Positions 1-8,455 of a stretch of 23,905 bases of DNA are shown piece by piece. The stretch spans positions 1 to 23,905 of the forward strand of contig SFEV01000049.1 in NCBI GenBank assembly GCA_004557975.1, read 5' to 3'. The notes beneath the pieces were generated by a model. That model had not been told where the DNA came from. It did no database searches and saw only the letters and a list, made by a program, of their open reading frames with translations. The position numbers and the translations under genes were made by a program. The stretch comes from Lachnospiraceae bacterium. GTDB taxonomy: Bacteria > Bacillota > Clostridia > Lachnospirales > Lachnospiraceae. Positions within the stretch are counted from its first letter, which is position 1. Each line of letters begins with the position of its first letter.

Positions 1-90
1 TACAGTATAGATAATGTCAAAAACAAATGCAATAACCTACCAGCTACACAGTTTCATTTATGGTGGTGCCAAGTGTGCGGGCATGGGGGT

Positions 91-1110
91 TTAGTTATTG
101 ATCAGCTTATCCTCGCCGTTCCAGCTGTACAGCTTACGGATCTCTTCTCCGACGATCTCTGACGGATGCTCCGCAGCCAGCTTACGCATAGCCTTGAAAT
201 GTACCTGGCTTCCTGCGGAAGACATATCAAGCAGGAACTCCTTCGCAAAAGAACCATCCTGGATATCTGCCAGAATCTTCTTCATTGTCTTCTTTGTCTC
301 TTCTGTAATAATCTTCGGACCTGTAATGTAGTCACCATACTCAGCCGTATTGGAGATAGAGTATCTCATTCCTGCAAAGCCTGACTGATAAATCAGGTCA
401 ACGATCAGCTTCATCTCATGAATACACTCGAAATAAGCATTTCTCGGATCATAGCCAGCCTCTACCAGTGTCTCGAAACCGGCCTGCATCAGTGCACATA
501 CACCACCGCAGAGAACTGCCTGCTCACCGAAAAGGTCTGTCTCTGTCTCTGTACGGAATGTTGTCTCAAGGACGCCTGCTCTTGCGCCGCCGATAGCCAG
601 AGCGTATGCCAGAGCCTTGTCAAGTGCCTTGCCTGTTGCATCCTGATGAACAGCAACGAGACACGGTACGCCCTTGCCTGCCTGGTACTCGCTTCTTACA
701 GTATGACCCGGTCCCTTCGGAGCAATCATGGTAACATCAACGTTTGCCGGCGGTACGATACATCCGTAATGAATGTTAAAGCCGTGTGCGAACATCAGCA
801 TGTTGCCTTCCTCAAGGTTCGGCTCGATATCTTTTTTGTACAGTGCAGCCTGCTTCTCATCGTTGATCAGAATCATGATAATGTCTGCTTTCTTTGCTGC
901 CTCTGCCGCCGTGTATACTTCAAATCCCTGCGCTTCTGCCTTCTTCCAGGATTTGCTGCCTTCATAAAGACCGATAATAACGTTGCAGCCGGACTCCTTT
1001 GCATTCAGTGCGTGTGCATGTCCCTGGCTTCCGTAGCCAATCACTGCGATTGTCTTTCCTTCCAGAAGGGAAAGGTTACAGTCTTTCTGATAGTAAATTT
1101 TTGCTGCCAT
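91..1110 (-). CDS. ilvC: Ketol-acid reductoisomerase, class I
   Basis: Converts 2-acetolactate or 2-aceto-2-hydroxybutyrate to the dihydroxy acid in valine, leucine and isoleucine synthesis; cytoplasmic. The 339 residues are the usual length of the short class I family. The N-terminal Rossmann motif GYGSQGHAHALN spans residues 25-36, the active-site region AHGFNIHY starts at 108, and the C-terminal helical domain carries the acidic metal ligands in TETETDLFGEQ and ECIHEMK. The ATG is preceded by GAGGAG at good spacing. It lies 69 bp downstream of ilvN and is probably co-transcribed with it. The cofactor loop reads GLYEGSKSW, so the usual basic residue after GL is Tyr followed by Glu. This is unusual for an NADPH enzyme and is taken up in the findings. 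Identification is secure; cofactor preference is inference. Confidence 0.98.
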   Translation of the reverse strand: MAAKIYYQKDCNLSLLEGKTIAVIGYGSQGHAHALNAKESGCNVIIGLYEGSKSWKKAEAQGFEVYTAAEAAKKADIIMILINDEKQAALYKKDIEPNLEEGNMLMFAHGFNIHYGCIVPPANVDVTMIAPKGPGHTVRSEYQAGKGVPCLVAVHQDATGKALDKALAYALAIGGARAGVLETTFRTETETDLFGEQAVLCGGVCALMQAGFETLVEAGYDPRNAYFECIHEMKLIVDLIYQSGFAGMRYSISNTAEYGDYITGPKIITEETKKTMKKILADIQDGSFAKEFLLDMSSAGSQVHFKAMRKLAAEHPSEIVGEEIRKLYSWNGEDKLINN

Positions 1111-1179
1111 TTTTTTCTCCTCACATTCTTGAAATAAATTTGATTATATGAGTAAAGGTATTTTCTCGAAGATATACCA

Positions 1180-1677
1180 TTACAGATAACGTACGTCATT
1201 TGAGCCCCTGGAAAGACCTGTAATACCGGTCCGTGCCAGCTCCAGAATCTCATGTCCCTCCAGCAGCTGAAGGAACGCATCCAGCTTCGACTGCTGTCCT
1301 GTCAGCTCCACAATCAGGGAATCTTTGCCGACGTCAATAATATTGCCGCGGAACACATTCACAATGGATATCACATCCTGGCGCTCCTGTGCATCCACCC
1401 GGATCTTCACCAGTACAAGTTCTCTGCTGACACTGGTGCCTTCCTCCAGAATCTTGATATCAACGACATCAATCAGCTTTGCAAGCTGCTTCATGATCTG
1501 ATCCAGTGTCATTTCATCACCACGCGCCACAATCGTCATACGCGAATAACGCGGATCTGCGGTCTCGCCAACCGTGAGGCTGTCAATATTGTAACCGCGG
1601 CGGCTGAAAAGCCCTGCCACACGGCTCAGTACACCGGAGGTATTATCTACCAGCAATGATAAAACTCTCTTTTTCAT
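1180..1677 (-). CDS. ilvN: Acetolactate synthase, small regulatory subunit
   Basis: Regulatory subunit of acetohydroxyacid synthase, which binds the catalytic subunit IlvB and mediates valine feedback inhibition. The 165-residue protein has an N-terminal ACT domain (residues 1-75, beginning MKKRVLSLLVDN and containing GVLSRVAGLFSRRGYNID) and the typical C-terminal half with the FRGNIIDVG motif. The ATG at 1677 is preferred over one two codons upstream, because GAGG lies 9 bases from it but only 3 from the upstream one. It is the first gene of its transcript and is followed by ilvC. No ilvB is visible; the catalytic subunit may lie left of the window or elsewhere. Confidence 0.96.
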   Translation of the reverse strand: MKKRVLSLLVDNTSGVLSRVAGLFSRRGYNIDSLTVGETADPRYSRMTIVARGDEMTLDQIMKQLAKLIDVVDIKILEEGTSVSRELVLVKIRVDAQERQDVISIVNVFRGNIIDVGKDSLIVELTGQQSKLDAFLQLLEGHEILELARTGITGLSRGSNDVRYL

Positions 1678-1708
1678 AAGCATCTACCTCTGTTTAAACT
1701 TTCCACTC

Positions 1709-1737
1709 ATTCTATCAACTATTTTTTTCTTTGTCAA
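1709..1737 (-). promoter_or_regulatory. Sigma-A promoter of ilvN-ilvC
   Basis: On the minus strand a perfect -35 TTGACA (1732-1737) is followed after exactly 17 bases by a -10 TAGAAT (1709-1714), one mismatch from consensus. The predicted start near 1702 leaves a leader of only about 25 bases before the ilvN ATG. That leaves no room for a T-box or leader-peptide attenuator. Confidence 0.8.
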
Positions 1738-1807
1738 TGACTTCATCCAATATTCTTTTAACGCGTCAAAGCACAGAAGCACCTGTTTTTTCTTTCATTC
1801 CCGTCCT

Positions 1808-4800
1808 TTACCTGACTTTCACCTTTACTTTATTACTCCAGGAACCATAAAACGGCGTATCTTTTATCCCGATAAACGGCCGTATGCGCACATAATATGT
1901 CTTTTTCCTGTGTAGTGCCGGGACCGTCTTTTCTGTCCTGCTCCGTTTCAGCTCATATGTTTTTACACCTGACCTGAAGCTCTTATTCCGGCAAATCTGC
2001 ACCTGAAAGCCATCAGCCGCCTTAACCCGTTTCCAGGTGATTCTGACGGTTCCCTTTTTACTGCTCTTCACCTCCGGAGCTTCCATTTTCGGCGGCGTAA
2101 TGACAAAATGGAGCTTTGTTGACGGAAGCTTCCCGGAATACTTCCGTTTTCCCTTTACCGTCACAGCAGCAAGACCGGGTGCTCTGTTTTTGCTGTACTT
2201 TACCGAATAGTATTTTCTGCTCAGTTTTTTTCCTTCATACATGACGGTGATACCCGGCTTCCTGTTTTTCCCATTAGCCGAACAGGAAGTCCTGGAAATT
2301 GTTATTTCAAAGCCATTGATGCTTACCGTCTTCGGAAGTATAAGCGCCGCTGATTCTCCATGATTTTCTACTGATTCGGATTCATCCATTCTTTCCGGTA
2401 ATTCATTCGTTTCTGTACTGTCTCCTCCGTCTGGTTTCTCCGGTTCCCTTCCATCGTCTTCTCCTGTTCCCGGTACAGACGGATTCTCCGGGCGCATTCC
2501 TGATTCACCGGACGGTTTTTCCGATTCTGTCTCGTTTACTCCGCCGGACGGTTCTCCCGGCTCTGTCCCACTTCCTTCGCCGGATGGGTCTCCCGATTCT
2601 GTCTCACTTCCTCCGCCGGATGGGTCTCCCGGCTGTGTCTCACTTCCTCCGCCGGATGAGTCTCCCGATTCTGTCTCACTTCCTCCGCCGGATGGGTCTC
2701 CCGGCTCTGTCTCACTTCCTCCGCCGGATGGGTCTCCCGGCTCTGTCCCGCTTCCTCCGCCGGATGGGTCTCCCGGCTCTGTCCCGCTTCCTCCGCCGGA
2801 TGGGTCTCCCGGCTCTGTCTCACTTTCTCCGCCGGATGGGTCTCCCGGCTCTGTTCCCTGCCCGGTTCTGACGTACACTGTATACCTTCTGACCGTCATC
2901 TTATCCGGGGCAGTCAGTTCATAGACTACGGGGACTGAAAAATCATGCACCGTCCCATTCCAGAATTCTTTTGGAACTGTCACTCCCATATACGCCCCAT
3001 AGTCAATATTTGGAACAAGAGAAGTGACATCTGTTCCATCCGGGACAATCAGCAGTATCGTATCCTCCCCGATAATGCCGCAAATATCCCCAGGCAATCC
3101 GGGATTCATACCACTGCACAGATCAAACCGGAACATCTGAGCCTCATTTGACAGATGAACATGAATGGTTACGGTTGCGCATATCGTTTCACCAGTCTGA
3201 GTGTCAGATATTTTGTATGTCGAAATATATTTACCCGATTGTGCCGGTATACCCTGATATTCAAAATATGAATTCCATCCTCCCTTCGGTTCTGCCGTAC
3301 GCATCACTCCGGAAGGAAGATTTTCACTGATCACTTCTGTGCTGTAGCTGCCGCTTCCTCCGGTCACATTTTCAGAATTCACATACTGGTATGACGATGT
3401 CTGTGACATATGCAGTGTCTCATCCGAAAAGCGCATGCGTTTCGCAACCGAAACGGTCCCCGCCTCTGCCAGCACAGCACCTGCATTTCCCGGCCGTTCC
3501 TCCGAAGCGCAGATCAGAATCACTGCTCCGTCGTCGGAAGTTCCCAGAAACTGCTCCGCTGAAATCTCCGTATATGTATTATTCTTATACTTCACTATAT
3601 AAACTCCATACGAATCAAATTCTGCCGTTCCAAACACAGCCGTCTTTGTACCGTTATTGTACGTAATCTGTACCCGGAGATCTGACAGGTCAAGAGCTTC
3701 TCCTTCTCTGTATGAAGTATGTGCCATCACAGACGCCACCATAACTGAGGATGGCCTGATTTTTCCGACTGTAATCGGCCAAGAAGTTTCTGCACCATAA
3801 TACGAAAAGCTTACACTCGTATCCTGTGCCGTAAGTGCGCCTTTTTTTGTATAATCAAACCCACTGTATATATAATGGATTCCTCCATCTATCTCTGCCA
3901 GAAGGCAGACACCGTCAGGATTAAAACACTGTCCTTCAATATATGAAGTATGCTTTACAGAAGACACTTTCAGTTCCGTCACTTTATCAGGTTTTTTTAC
4001 CGTAACCGGGAGCTGTGCTGTTTTTCCCTTGAATGTAACCACTGCAGTCTTCTGACCGGGCGAACTGCTGTCAAATCCGCTCACCATATCCCCCGTAATC
4101 CGGATCCTTGTCTGACCGTCAATCAGAATCCATCCCCAATTGTATGGTTTCTCACCTGCATAACATATCAGTTCCCCCTCCGCTGTCACGCTCTGTATAT
4201 CATCAGATACAGTTGGTCTCGGGCCTTCCTCTGTCATTGTCCAGTCTGCACCGAACGTCCATCCTGTATAGGAAGATGCATCTTTCAGTTTTTCGTCGCT
4301 TAAAATGATACTTTCCTCAGAAACATTTGTCTCCGGTATTCCAACTGCAGGAATATCACCCTGTTTCGCATAACATCCGATCACATAGGAAGCCAGTTTT
4401 GAGGCTGCGTAAGCATTTGCCGAACCGCAGATCTGCCCCACAAACGGTGTTCCGCCTTCAGCAGAAATGCTGCCTGTATGAATACAGTTTGTCACCGATC
4501 CGCCAACTCCCATCGGATACACTTCTCCTGCGATTCCTCCTGCACATACCTGATAAGAATCTCCGCATGGCTGTATCACCGAAATACGCCCTGTACTGCT
4601 GCAATTCTCCACTGTACCGCTATGCACACCGACAACTCCTCCGATACGGCTTTTCTGGGCAGGAAGTGTAAGATGGACATCCACAGAGACCAGACAGCCC
4701 CGAATAATACCTGCCGGTTCATTCTCCCCCGAAAAAGCCCCGTATACAGCTCCGTATGTGCCGCGCGCACCAAGCCTTACACTGACTGAGCCGTATGCGC

Positions 4801-6436
4801 GGCAATCCTTGATTGTACCGCTGTTGCGAAGAGAAAAAATCCCCAGCATGTCCATAAATTCGCTGTCCATATCGGCCTCGATGGTGAGATTTCGTATGAT
4901 ACCGCTGTTGCTGCCTGTCAGAGGGTATCTCAGACCTTTTACAGAATGGCCTCCGCCATCAAGCACACCACGAAAATTCGTTGCAGTCAGATTTACCTCC
5001 CCGTCCGCTTCAATGTCCTGCGTCAGCACATACTGTGCATCCGGGTGATTTCCGATCAGGTTCAGCTCCTGAAAGGAGGATATCCTGTAGGGATCCCCGG
5101 CAGAACCGCTGCCTCCGGATGGTGCCGCACTCCCTCTTCCATCTGTGATGACCATATACCGGACGTTGTTTCCTCCATTCTCCGGTACTGTGAACACGCC
5201 ATTCTCCAGGCGGACAATGATCGCCGCTGAAGGATTCAGAGTGTACGCTTTCCCGCTCTCCCCGGCAAAAAGAGGATAATCCCTGAGCTTTTCCGCCACT
5301 ACACTGTCCCCTGAAAAACCATACTTTCCATCCGGTTCCAGTGCAATGATGGCCGTGTAAAATTCAGTCAGAATGTCTGAAAAAGAACTTCCGTCACCGA
5401 CAACATTCACCAGATATGCTTCCGGGCTGATATTTGCCCTGACGCTGTAGAACAGCGGAAGTACACTCATAGGACGATATCCTCCTGCTTTTCTGTCAAT
5501 CAGATATCTGATAAAAAGATACGGCATGGCATAGTCCTGAGCTGTTTTCCCGCGGTAACTCTGATACATCAGAGCAGAACCGTTCCGTATCTCCGTGCTG
5601 CCGGAAATACTGTCCAGCCATCCGCTGCTGTCCGTGCCGCCCCATACGTAATCCATTGCCGCCACAGACAGTCCCTCATTCAGCCACATATACGGCCGGG
5701 AAGCATCATATTCCGTCAGAAGATCAAACAATGCATGCTGCCCCTCATGGACCAGAAGGCCGTTGCGTGATGCCATCTCACCTGCGCGGTACTGATCTGC
5801 CTGCGGCGCATCAATATGAATAGCCGTCATTCCATAGTCCGCCTTGTATATGCCGCTGGCCCCACTTTGAATCTCTTCCAGCAAAATTGATATTTTTCCC
5901 GAATTATCCTGATACGGAATTCTTCCCGCACACAGATCAGATAAAGTCTTATAAGGGGTTCCATCATAGACAGCTGCCATATCTGCCGCAATGACTTTTG
6001 TCCTGTTTACGGCATCGTACGCTGCTTTCAGATTCTTTTCCATCCACACATAACAGTGTGTCCCCTGACCAATACAGACGTATGTCTGTCCTCCATGAGG
6101 ACTGGAAATGAATTTCTCCTGCCCCTCCTGGTAGGATGTCACTGAAGCCGACGAAAGAACCATCCGGGATTCACTCACTGTCGCCGCCACATCCGGCAGG
6201 AGCAGTTCAGACTGCACAGAAGTTGTCTTATTTCTCCCGTCAGAATCAAAGATCAGTGTTCCGGTACTCTGCGCCTGTCCTGTATCCGTATTTACAATGA
6301 CTGCATATTCTCCGGTGATTGTTTCTCCCTTTTTGCCTTCTCTCACAGCAGCAGAAACTGTACCTGCATTTCCTGTCAGGACAATCAGCACGAAAAGTAT
6401 TCCGGCAATCACTTTTTTTCTGTTCCATTCCCACAT
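1808..6436 (-). CDS. Secreted mosaic surface protein with gluzincin-type metallopeptidase domain
   Basis: Large exported protein of 1542 residues. The ATG at 6436 has GGGGGAG six bases upstream; ATGs six and seven codons further up have a poorer site. Order of parts: signal peptide (about 1-30, cleavage near VSA-A); peptidase-like domain (about 35-400) with HEGQH at 230-234 and WLNEGLS placing a third ligand Glu at 254, the HExxH...E pattern of gluzincins such as M30/hyicolysin; GLUG-like beta-helix segment (about 440-680) rich in G-x-V-x-N-C turns; Ig-like Big_3/4-type domains (about 750-1100); a further beta domain to 1190; nine 12-residue repeats (1194-1301); an acidic Pro/Glu/Ser linker; an Ig-like module; and a C-terminal Fn3 domain (about 1453-1542). 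There is no LPxTG sorting signal or wall-binding repeat, so attachment is unclear. The HExxH pattern is seen; proteolytic activity is inferred and the substrate unknown. Confidence 0.88.
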   Translation of the reverse strand: MWEWNRKKVIAGILFVLIVLTGNAGTVSAAVREGKKGETITGEYAVIVNTDTGQAQSTGTLIFDSDGRNKTTSVQSELLLPDVAATVSESRMVLSSASVTSYQEGQEKFISSPHGGQTYVCIGQGTHCYVWMEKNLKAAYDAVNRTKVIAADMAAVYDGTPYKTLSDLCAGRIPYQDNSGKISILLEEIQSGASGIYKADYGMTAIHIDAPQADQYRAGEMASRNGLLVHEGQHALFDLLTEYDASRPYMWLNEGLSVAAMDYVWGGTDSSGWLDSISGSTEIRNGSALMYQSYRGKTAQDYAMPYLFIRYLIDRKAGGYRPMSVLPLFYSVRANISPEAYLVNVVGDGSSFSDILTEFYTAIIALEPDGKYGFSGDSVVAEKLRDYPLFAGESGKAYTLNPSAAIIVRLENGVFTVPENGGNNVRYMVITDGRGSAAPSGGSGSAGDPYRISSFQELNLIGNHPDAQYVLTQDIEADGEVNLTATNFRGVLDGGGHSVKGLRYPLTGSNSGIIRNLTIEADMDSEFMDMLGIFSLRNSGTIKDCRAYGSVSVRLGARGTYGAVYGAFSGENEPAGIIRGCLVSVDVHLTLPAQKSRIGGVVGVHSGTVENCSSTGRISVIQPCGDSYQVCAGGIAGEVYPMGVGGSVTNCIHTGSISAEGGTPFVGQICGSANAYAASKLASYVIGCYAKQGDIPAVGIPETNVSEESIILSDEKLKDASSYTGWTFGADWTMTEEGPRPTVSDDIQSVTAEGELICYAGEKPYNWGWILIDGQTRIRITGDMVSGFDSSSPGQKTAVVTFKGKTAQLPVTVKKPDKVTELKVSSVKHTSYIEGQCFNPDGVCLLAEIDGGIHYIYSGFDYTKKGALTAQDTSVSFSYYGAETSWPITVGKIRPSSVMVASVMAHTSYREGEALDLSDLRVQITYNNGTKTAVFGTAEFDSYGVYIVKYKNNTYTEISAEQFLGTSDDGAVILICASEERPGNAGAVLAEAGTVSVAKRMRFSDETLHMSQTSSYQYVNSENVTGGSGSYSTEVISENLPSGVMRTAEPKGGWNSYFEYQGIPAQSGKYISTYKISDTQTGETICATVTIHVHLSNEAQMFRFDLCSGMNPGLPGDICGIIGEDTILLIVPDGTDVTSLVPNIDYGAYMGVTVPKEFWNGTVHDFSVPVVYELTAPDKMTVRRYTVYVRTGQGTEPGDPSGGESETEPGDPSGGGSGTEPGDPSGGGSGTEPGDPSGGGSETEPGDPSGGGSETESGDSSGGGSETQPGDPSGGGSETESGDPSGEGSGTEPGEPSGGVNETESEKPSGESGMRPENPSVPGTGEDDGREPEKPDGGDSTETNELPERMDESESVENHGESAALILPKTVSINGFEITISRTSCSANGKNRKPGITVMYEGKKLSRKYYSVKYSKNRAPGLAAVTVKGKRKYSGKLPSTKLHFVITPPKMEAPEVKSSKKGTVRITWKRVKAADGFQVQICRNKSFRSGVKTYELKRSRTEKTVPALHRKKTYYVRIRPFIGIKDTPFYGSWSNKVKVKVR
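2534..2857 (-). repeat. 36-bp tandem repeat, nine units, inside the surface protein
   Basis: Nine in-frame copies of a 36-bp unit encode the 12-residue motif [E/G]TEPGDPSGGGS, followed by a decayed tenth (ETESEKPSGES). Variation is limited to P/S, E/Q and G/E swaps. The tract joins the beta-domain region to the C-terminal Ig/Fn3 modules and probably acts as an extended flexible spacer. Because 36 is divisible by 3, other frames across the tract also stay open; these are not genes. Such tracts commonly change copy number by slippage. Confidence 0.95.
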
Positions 6437-6490
6437 TTGCTGCTCCCCCATCATTCTTCTCCACTTTTCTGAAATAATGAAGCAATCCTT

Positions 6491-6593
6491 GTCAAGCGGA
6501 TATTCGCAATTCGCTTCGCTACTTGCTCATAATCGAATAACTGCTTCGGTTATAACAGCAGGAGGTGTTCTGTTGCCAAAACAGAACACCTCC
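6491..6593. repeat. Dispersed intergenic element, copy 1, with a 14-bp-stem hairpin
   Basis: A 58-bp core (6491-6548) recurs at 19121-19178 with 56 of 58 identical bases. The core contains the inverted pair AGCGGAT/ATTCGCT (6495-6501 and 6509-6515). Next to it lies a perfect 14-bp stem, GGAGGTGTTCTGTT and its complement, at 6561-6574 and 6580-6593 with loop GCCAA. The hairpin is unrelated in sequence to the one beside copy 2. In minus-strand order: amidase stop, 19 bases, hairpin, 12 bases, core. No T-run follows the stem, so a simple terminator is not obvious. I cannot name the element family. Confidence 0.8.
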
Positions 6594-6612
6594 CTGCAAC
6601 ATCGCTTCTTCT

Positions 6613-8379
6613 CTATTTGAAGTACGCCACAATCGCAGAAGCCGCCGCCTCTGCCATTTTCTCTTTATTGCTGTTATAGAATTTCATATCATCCCTGTCA
6701 TCAATGAACGCCGTCTCAAGCAGCGCATAGGAAACACCATTCTGGTAGCATGTTCTGGCATTCAGCAGATTGCTCCGGAACACACCTGTTCCGCGTCCCC
6801 AGATCGGAATACCTGTCTTTGAAATCGCTGCCACTATCTTTTTCTCAATGGTGACTGTCTTCTTATCCGGGTACACATATATGCCTACCCCTTTCATATT
6901 CCCGTCACCCTTCAGATCCTTCGCCGACTCCGCAGTGGCGTTAAAATGAACCTCAAGAATAAAATCATACGCTTTCCAGTCCGGAAGCGGCCCTATCACT
7001 GACTTATTTGCCTGATATGCACGGTTTACCTGATAACAGTCATAATTCTGATCATACATCGTCACCGCAATATTGGCACCGGAATCTTTCAGCTTCTCTT
7101 CGATCAGAGTGGCAAACTGACGGGTATACTTTTCTTCATAATAGGTCTTTGTTCCAAGCACCGAAGTGGCACCGGGATCACCCATACCATGTCCGGAAAT
7201 CAGCAGAATCGATACTCTGGTATCGGCCACACCGTTCGCATCGATCTCGATACCGTCTATCGTTGTATTTACCTGCATGACACCTTTTTTGTTAAAATAA
7301 TACTTTTTGCCGCCGATTGTCGTCCAGCCGGTCTGCATGACTCCCGCCTTCAGATAATACGTCTGTCCGTCCAGAGTCAGCCATCCCTTCTGCCGCACAC
7401 CATTCTCATCAAAATAGTACTTTTTCCCACTGATCTTCTTCCAGCCCGTCACCTTTTTTCTGGAAACGTAATAATAATACTTCCCGCCGGATTTTACCCA
7501 GCCCTTCGCCGCTTTGACACGGGCACCGAAGGCATTCAGGATATAGCCGTCGGGTGTCACACAGTTTTTCAGCTTATGTCCGTTTTCGTCCACATAATAT
7601 TTCTGCTTCATGATAATCCAGCAGCTTTTCTGCATGACACCTTTTTCATTGAAATAGTAGCGGTATTCTCCGATGGTCTGCCATCCGGTCACAGCTTTTC
7701 CACGCGTTCCCAGCTTTGTGCTCTTGCTCAGATAGTAACGATTCTCTCCATAATCCTGCCAGCCGGTCAGTGCATGACCGTCCTCTGCAAACAGGTAGAC
7801 AGAGCCATTAATCGTCTTCGGCCCCGTATACATTCTACCTGCTTTCCCGGCTTTTCCCGTCGGTTCGAAATAATAATATTTGCTTTTCAGTTTTTTCCAG
7901 CCTGTCTGAAGAACACCGGCTTTTGAAAAATAATATGTATAACCGGAAATCGTCTGAAATCCTGTCACCATACTTCCCTGCGGCGCAGTTCCCTCTGCGG
8001 TTTTGCGGAAATAATAAATTTTGCTGTTTATCGTTTTCCAGCCGGTGACCATTGTTTTTGACGTTTTAAAATAATAGCGGTATCCGTCCGCTTCCAGCCA
8101 GCCGGCCTTCTCTGCCACAGGAGGCTCCGGCGCCGGAATCTCTGTCTCTGTTTCCGGATTCTGCTCAGTTTCCGTTCCGGTACTCTGCCCTGTTCCAGTC
8201 CCCGTGTTCTGATCTGTTCCATTATCTGTATTCGAACCGTTCTCTGTCCCGGTCCCCTGCTCCGTTCCCGGACTTACCGGCGTCAGACCATCCTCCGCAG
8301 CCGTCACCGTCCAGCTGCAGCCGAATATTCCAAGCGCCATAACAGCTGCAAACAGCCGGATACGTGTGCTCTGTCTCAT
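6613..8379 (-). CDS. N-acetylmuramoyl-L-alanine amidase with cell-wall-binding repeats
   Basis: Secreted peptidoglycan hydrolase that cleaves the bond between N-acetylmuramic acid and L-alanine. The 588 residues comprise a signal peptide (about 1-28), a Thr/Gly/Glu-rich linker (about 30-90), about a dozen aromatic CW_binding/glucan-binding-type repeats (about 93-370; recurrent GW-KTI-G-YYF and GVMQTGW), and a C-terminal Amidase_3 domain (about 388-588). Predicted zinc ligands are H397 (SGHGMGDPGA), E416 and H478 (LEVHFNAT); the catalytic Glu is E555 in ALLETAF. The ATG at 8379 has AAGGAG eight bases upstream; an in-frame GTG three codons earlier overlaps that site and is rejected. The CSW in the signal peptide is not a good lipobox because Phe lies at -2. 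The repeats probably bind wall teichoic acid or glycans. The gene appears to stand alone. Confidence 0.94.
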   Translation of the reverse strand: MRQSTRIRLFAAVMALGIFGCSWTVTAAEDGLTPVSPGTEQGTGTENGSNTDNGTDQNTGTGTGQSTGTETEQNPETETEIPAPEPPVAEKAGWLEADGYRYYFKTSKTMVTGWKTINSKIYYFRKTAEGTAPQGSMVTGFQTISGYTYYFSKAGVLQTGWKKLKSKYYYFEPTGKAGKAGRMYTGPKTINGSVYLFAEDGHALTGWQDYGENRYYLSKSTKLGTRGKAVTGWQTIGEYRYYFNEKGVMQKSCWIIMKQKYYVDENGHKLKNCVTPDGYILNAFGARVKAAKGWVKSGGKYYYYVSRKKVTGWKKISGKKYYFDENGVRQKGWLTLDGQTYYLKAGVMQTGWTTIGGKKYYFNKKGVMQVNTTIDGIEIDANGVADTRVSILLISGHGMGDPGATSVLGTKTYYEEKYTRQFATLIEEKLKDSGANIAVTMYDQNYDCYQVNRAYQANKSVIGPLPDWKAYDFILEVHFNATAESAKDLKGDGNMKGVGIYVYPDKKTVTIEKKIVAAISKTGIPIWGRGTGVFRSNLLNARTCYQNGVSYALLETAFIDDRDDMKFYNSNKEKMAEAAASAIVAYFK

Positions 8380-8396
8380 TCTTTCCACTCCTTCTG

Positions 8397-8447
8397 TCTG
8401 TGATAAATTATTACATTTTTTACAATTTCATTACATTTTATCACAGA
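8397..8447. promoter_or_regulatory. 11-bp inverted repeat between CBS gene and amidase gene
   Basis: Perfect arms TCTGTGATAAA (8397-8407) and TTTATCACAGA (8437-8447) flank a 29-base AT-rich spacer holding two ATTACAT copies. It fills almost the whole gap between the CBS-domain gene stop and the amidase ribosome site. It could be a repressor site over the amidase promoter, or a long-looped 3' hairpin of the CBS transcript. No T-run follows. Confidence 0.45.
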
Positions 8448-8455
8448 TAGAAGAA

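Noticed and set aside
418..1137. 239-codon plus-strand open frame opposite ilvC
   Set aside because: Cys-rich, low-quality product with no family resemblance, fully antisense to a secure ilvC.
1684..1807. T-box leader for the ilv operon
   Set aside because: Only 124 bases are available and the promoter sits too close to ilvN.
2324..2335. LPKT as a sortase motif in the surface protein
   Set aside because: The next residue is Val rather than Gly, and it lies about 175 residues before the C-terminus with no following hydrophobic stretch.
2534..2857. 36-bp periodic repeats as a CRISPR array
   Set aside because: Units are contiguous with no spacers and are in frame within a protein gene.
2584..2871. 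Long plus-strand open frame across the repeat tract
   Set aside because: It is a by-product of a repeat unit divisible by three; its product is a monotonous repeat with no ribosome site, opposite a clear gene.
8290..8379. Lipoprotein signal in the amidase (GIFGC)
   Set aside because: Phe at -2 and Ile at -3 do not fit the lipobox well, and a standard signal-peptidase site follows.
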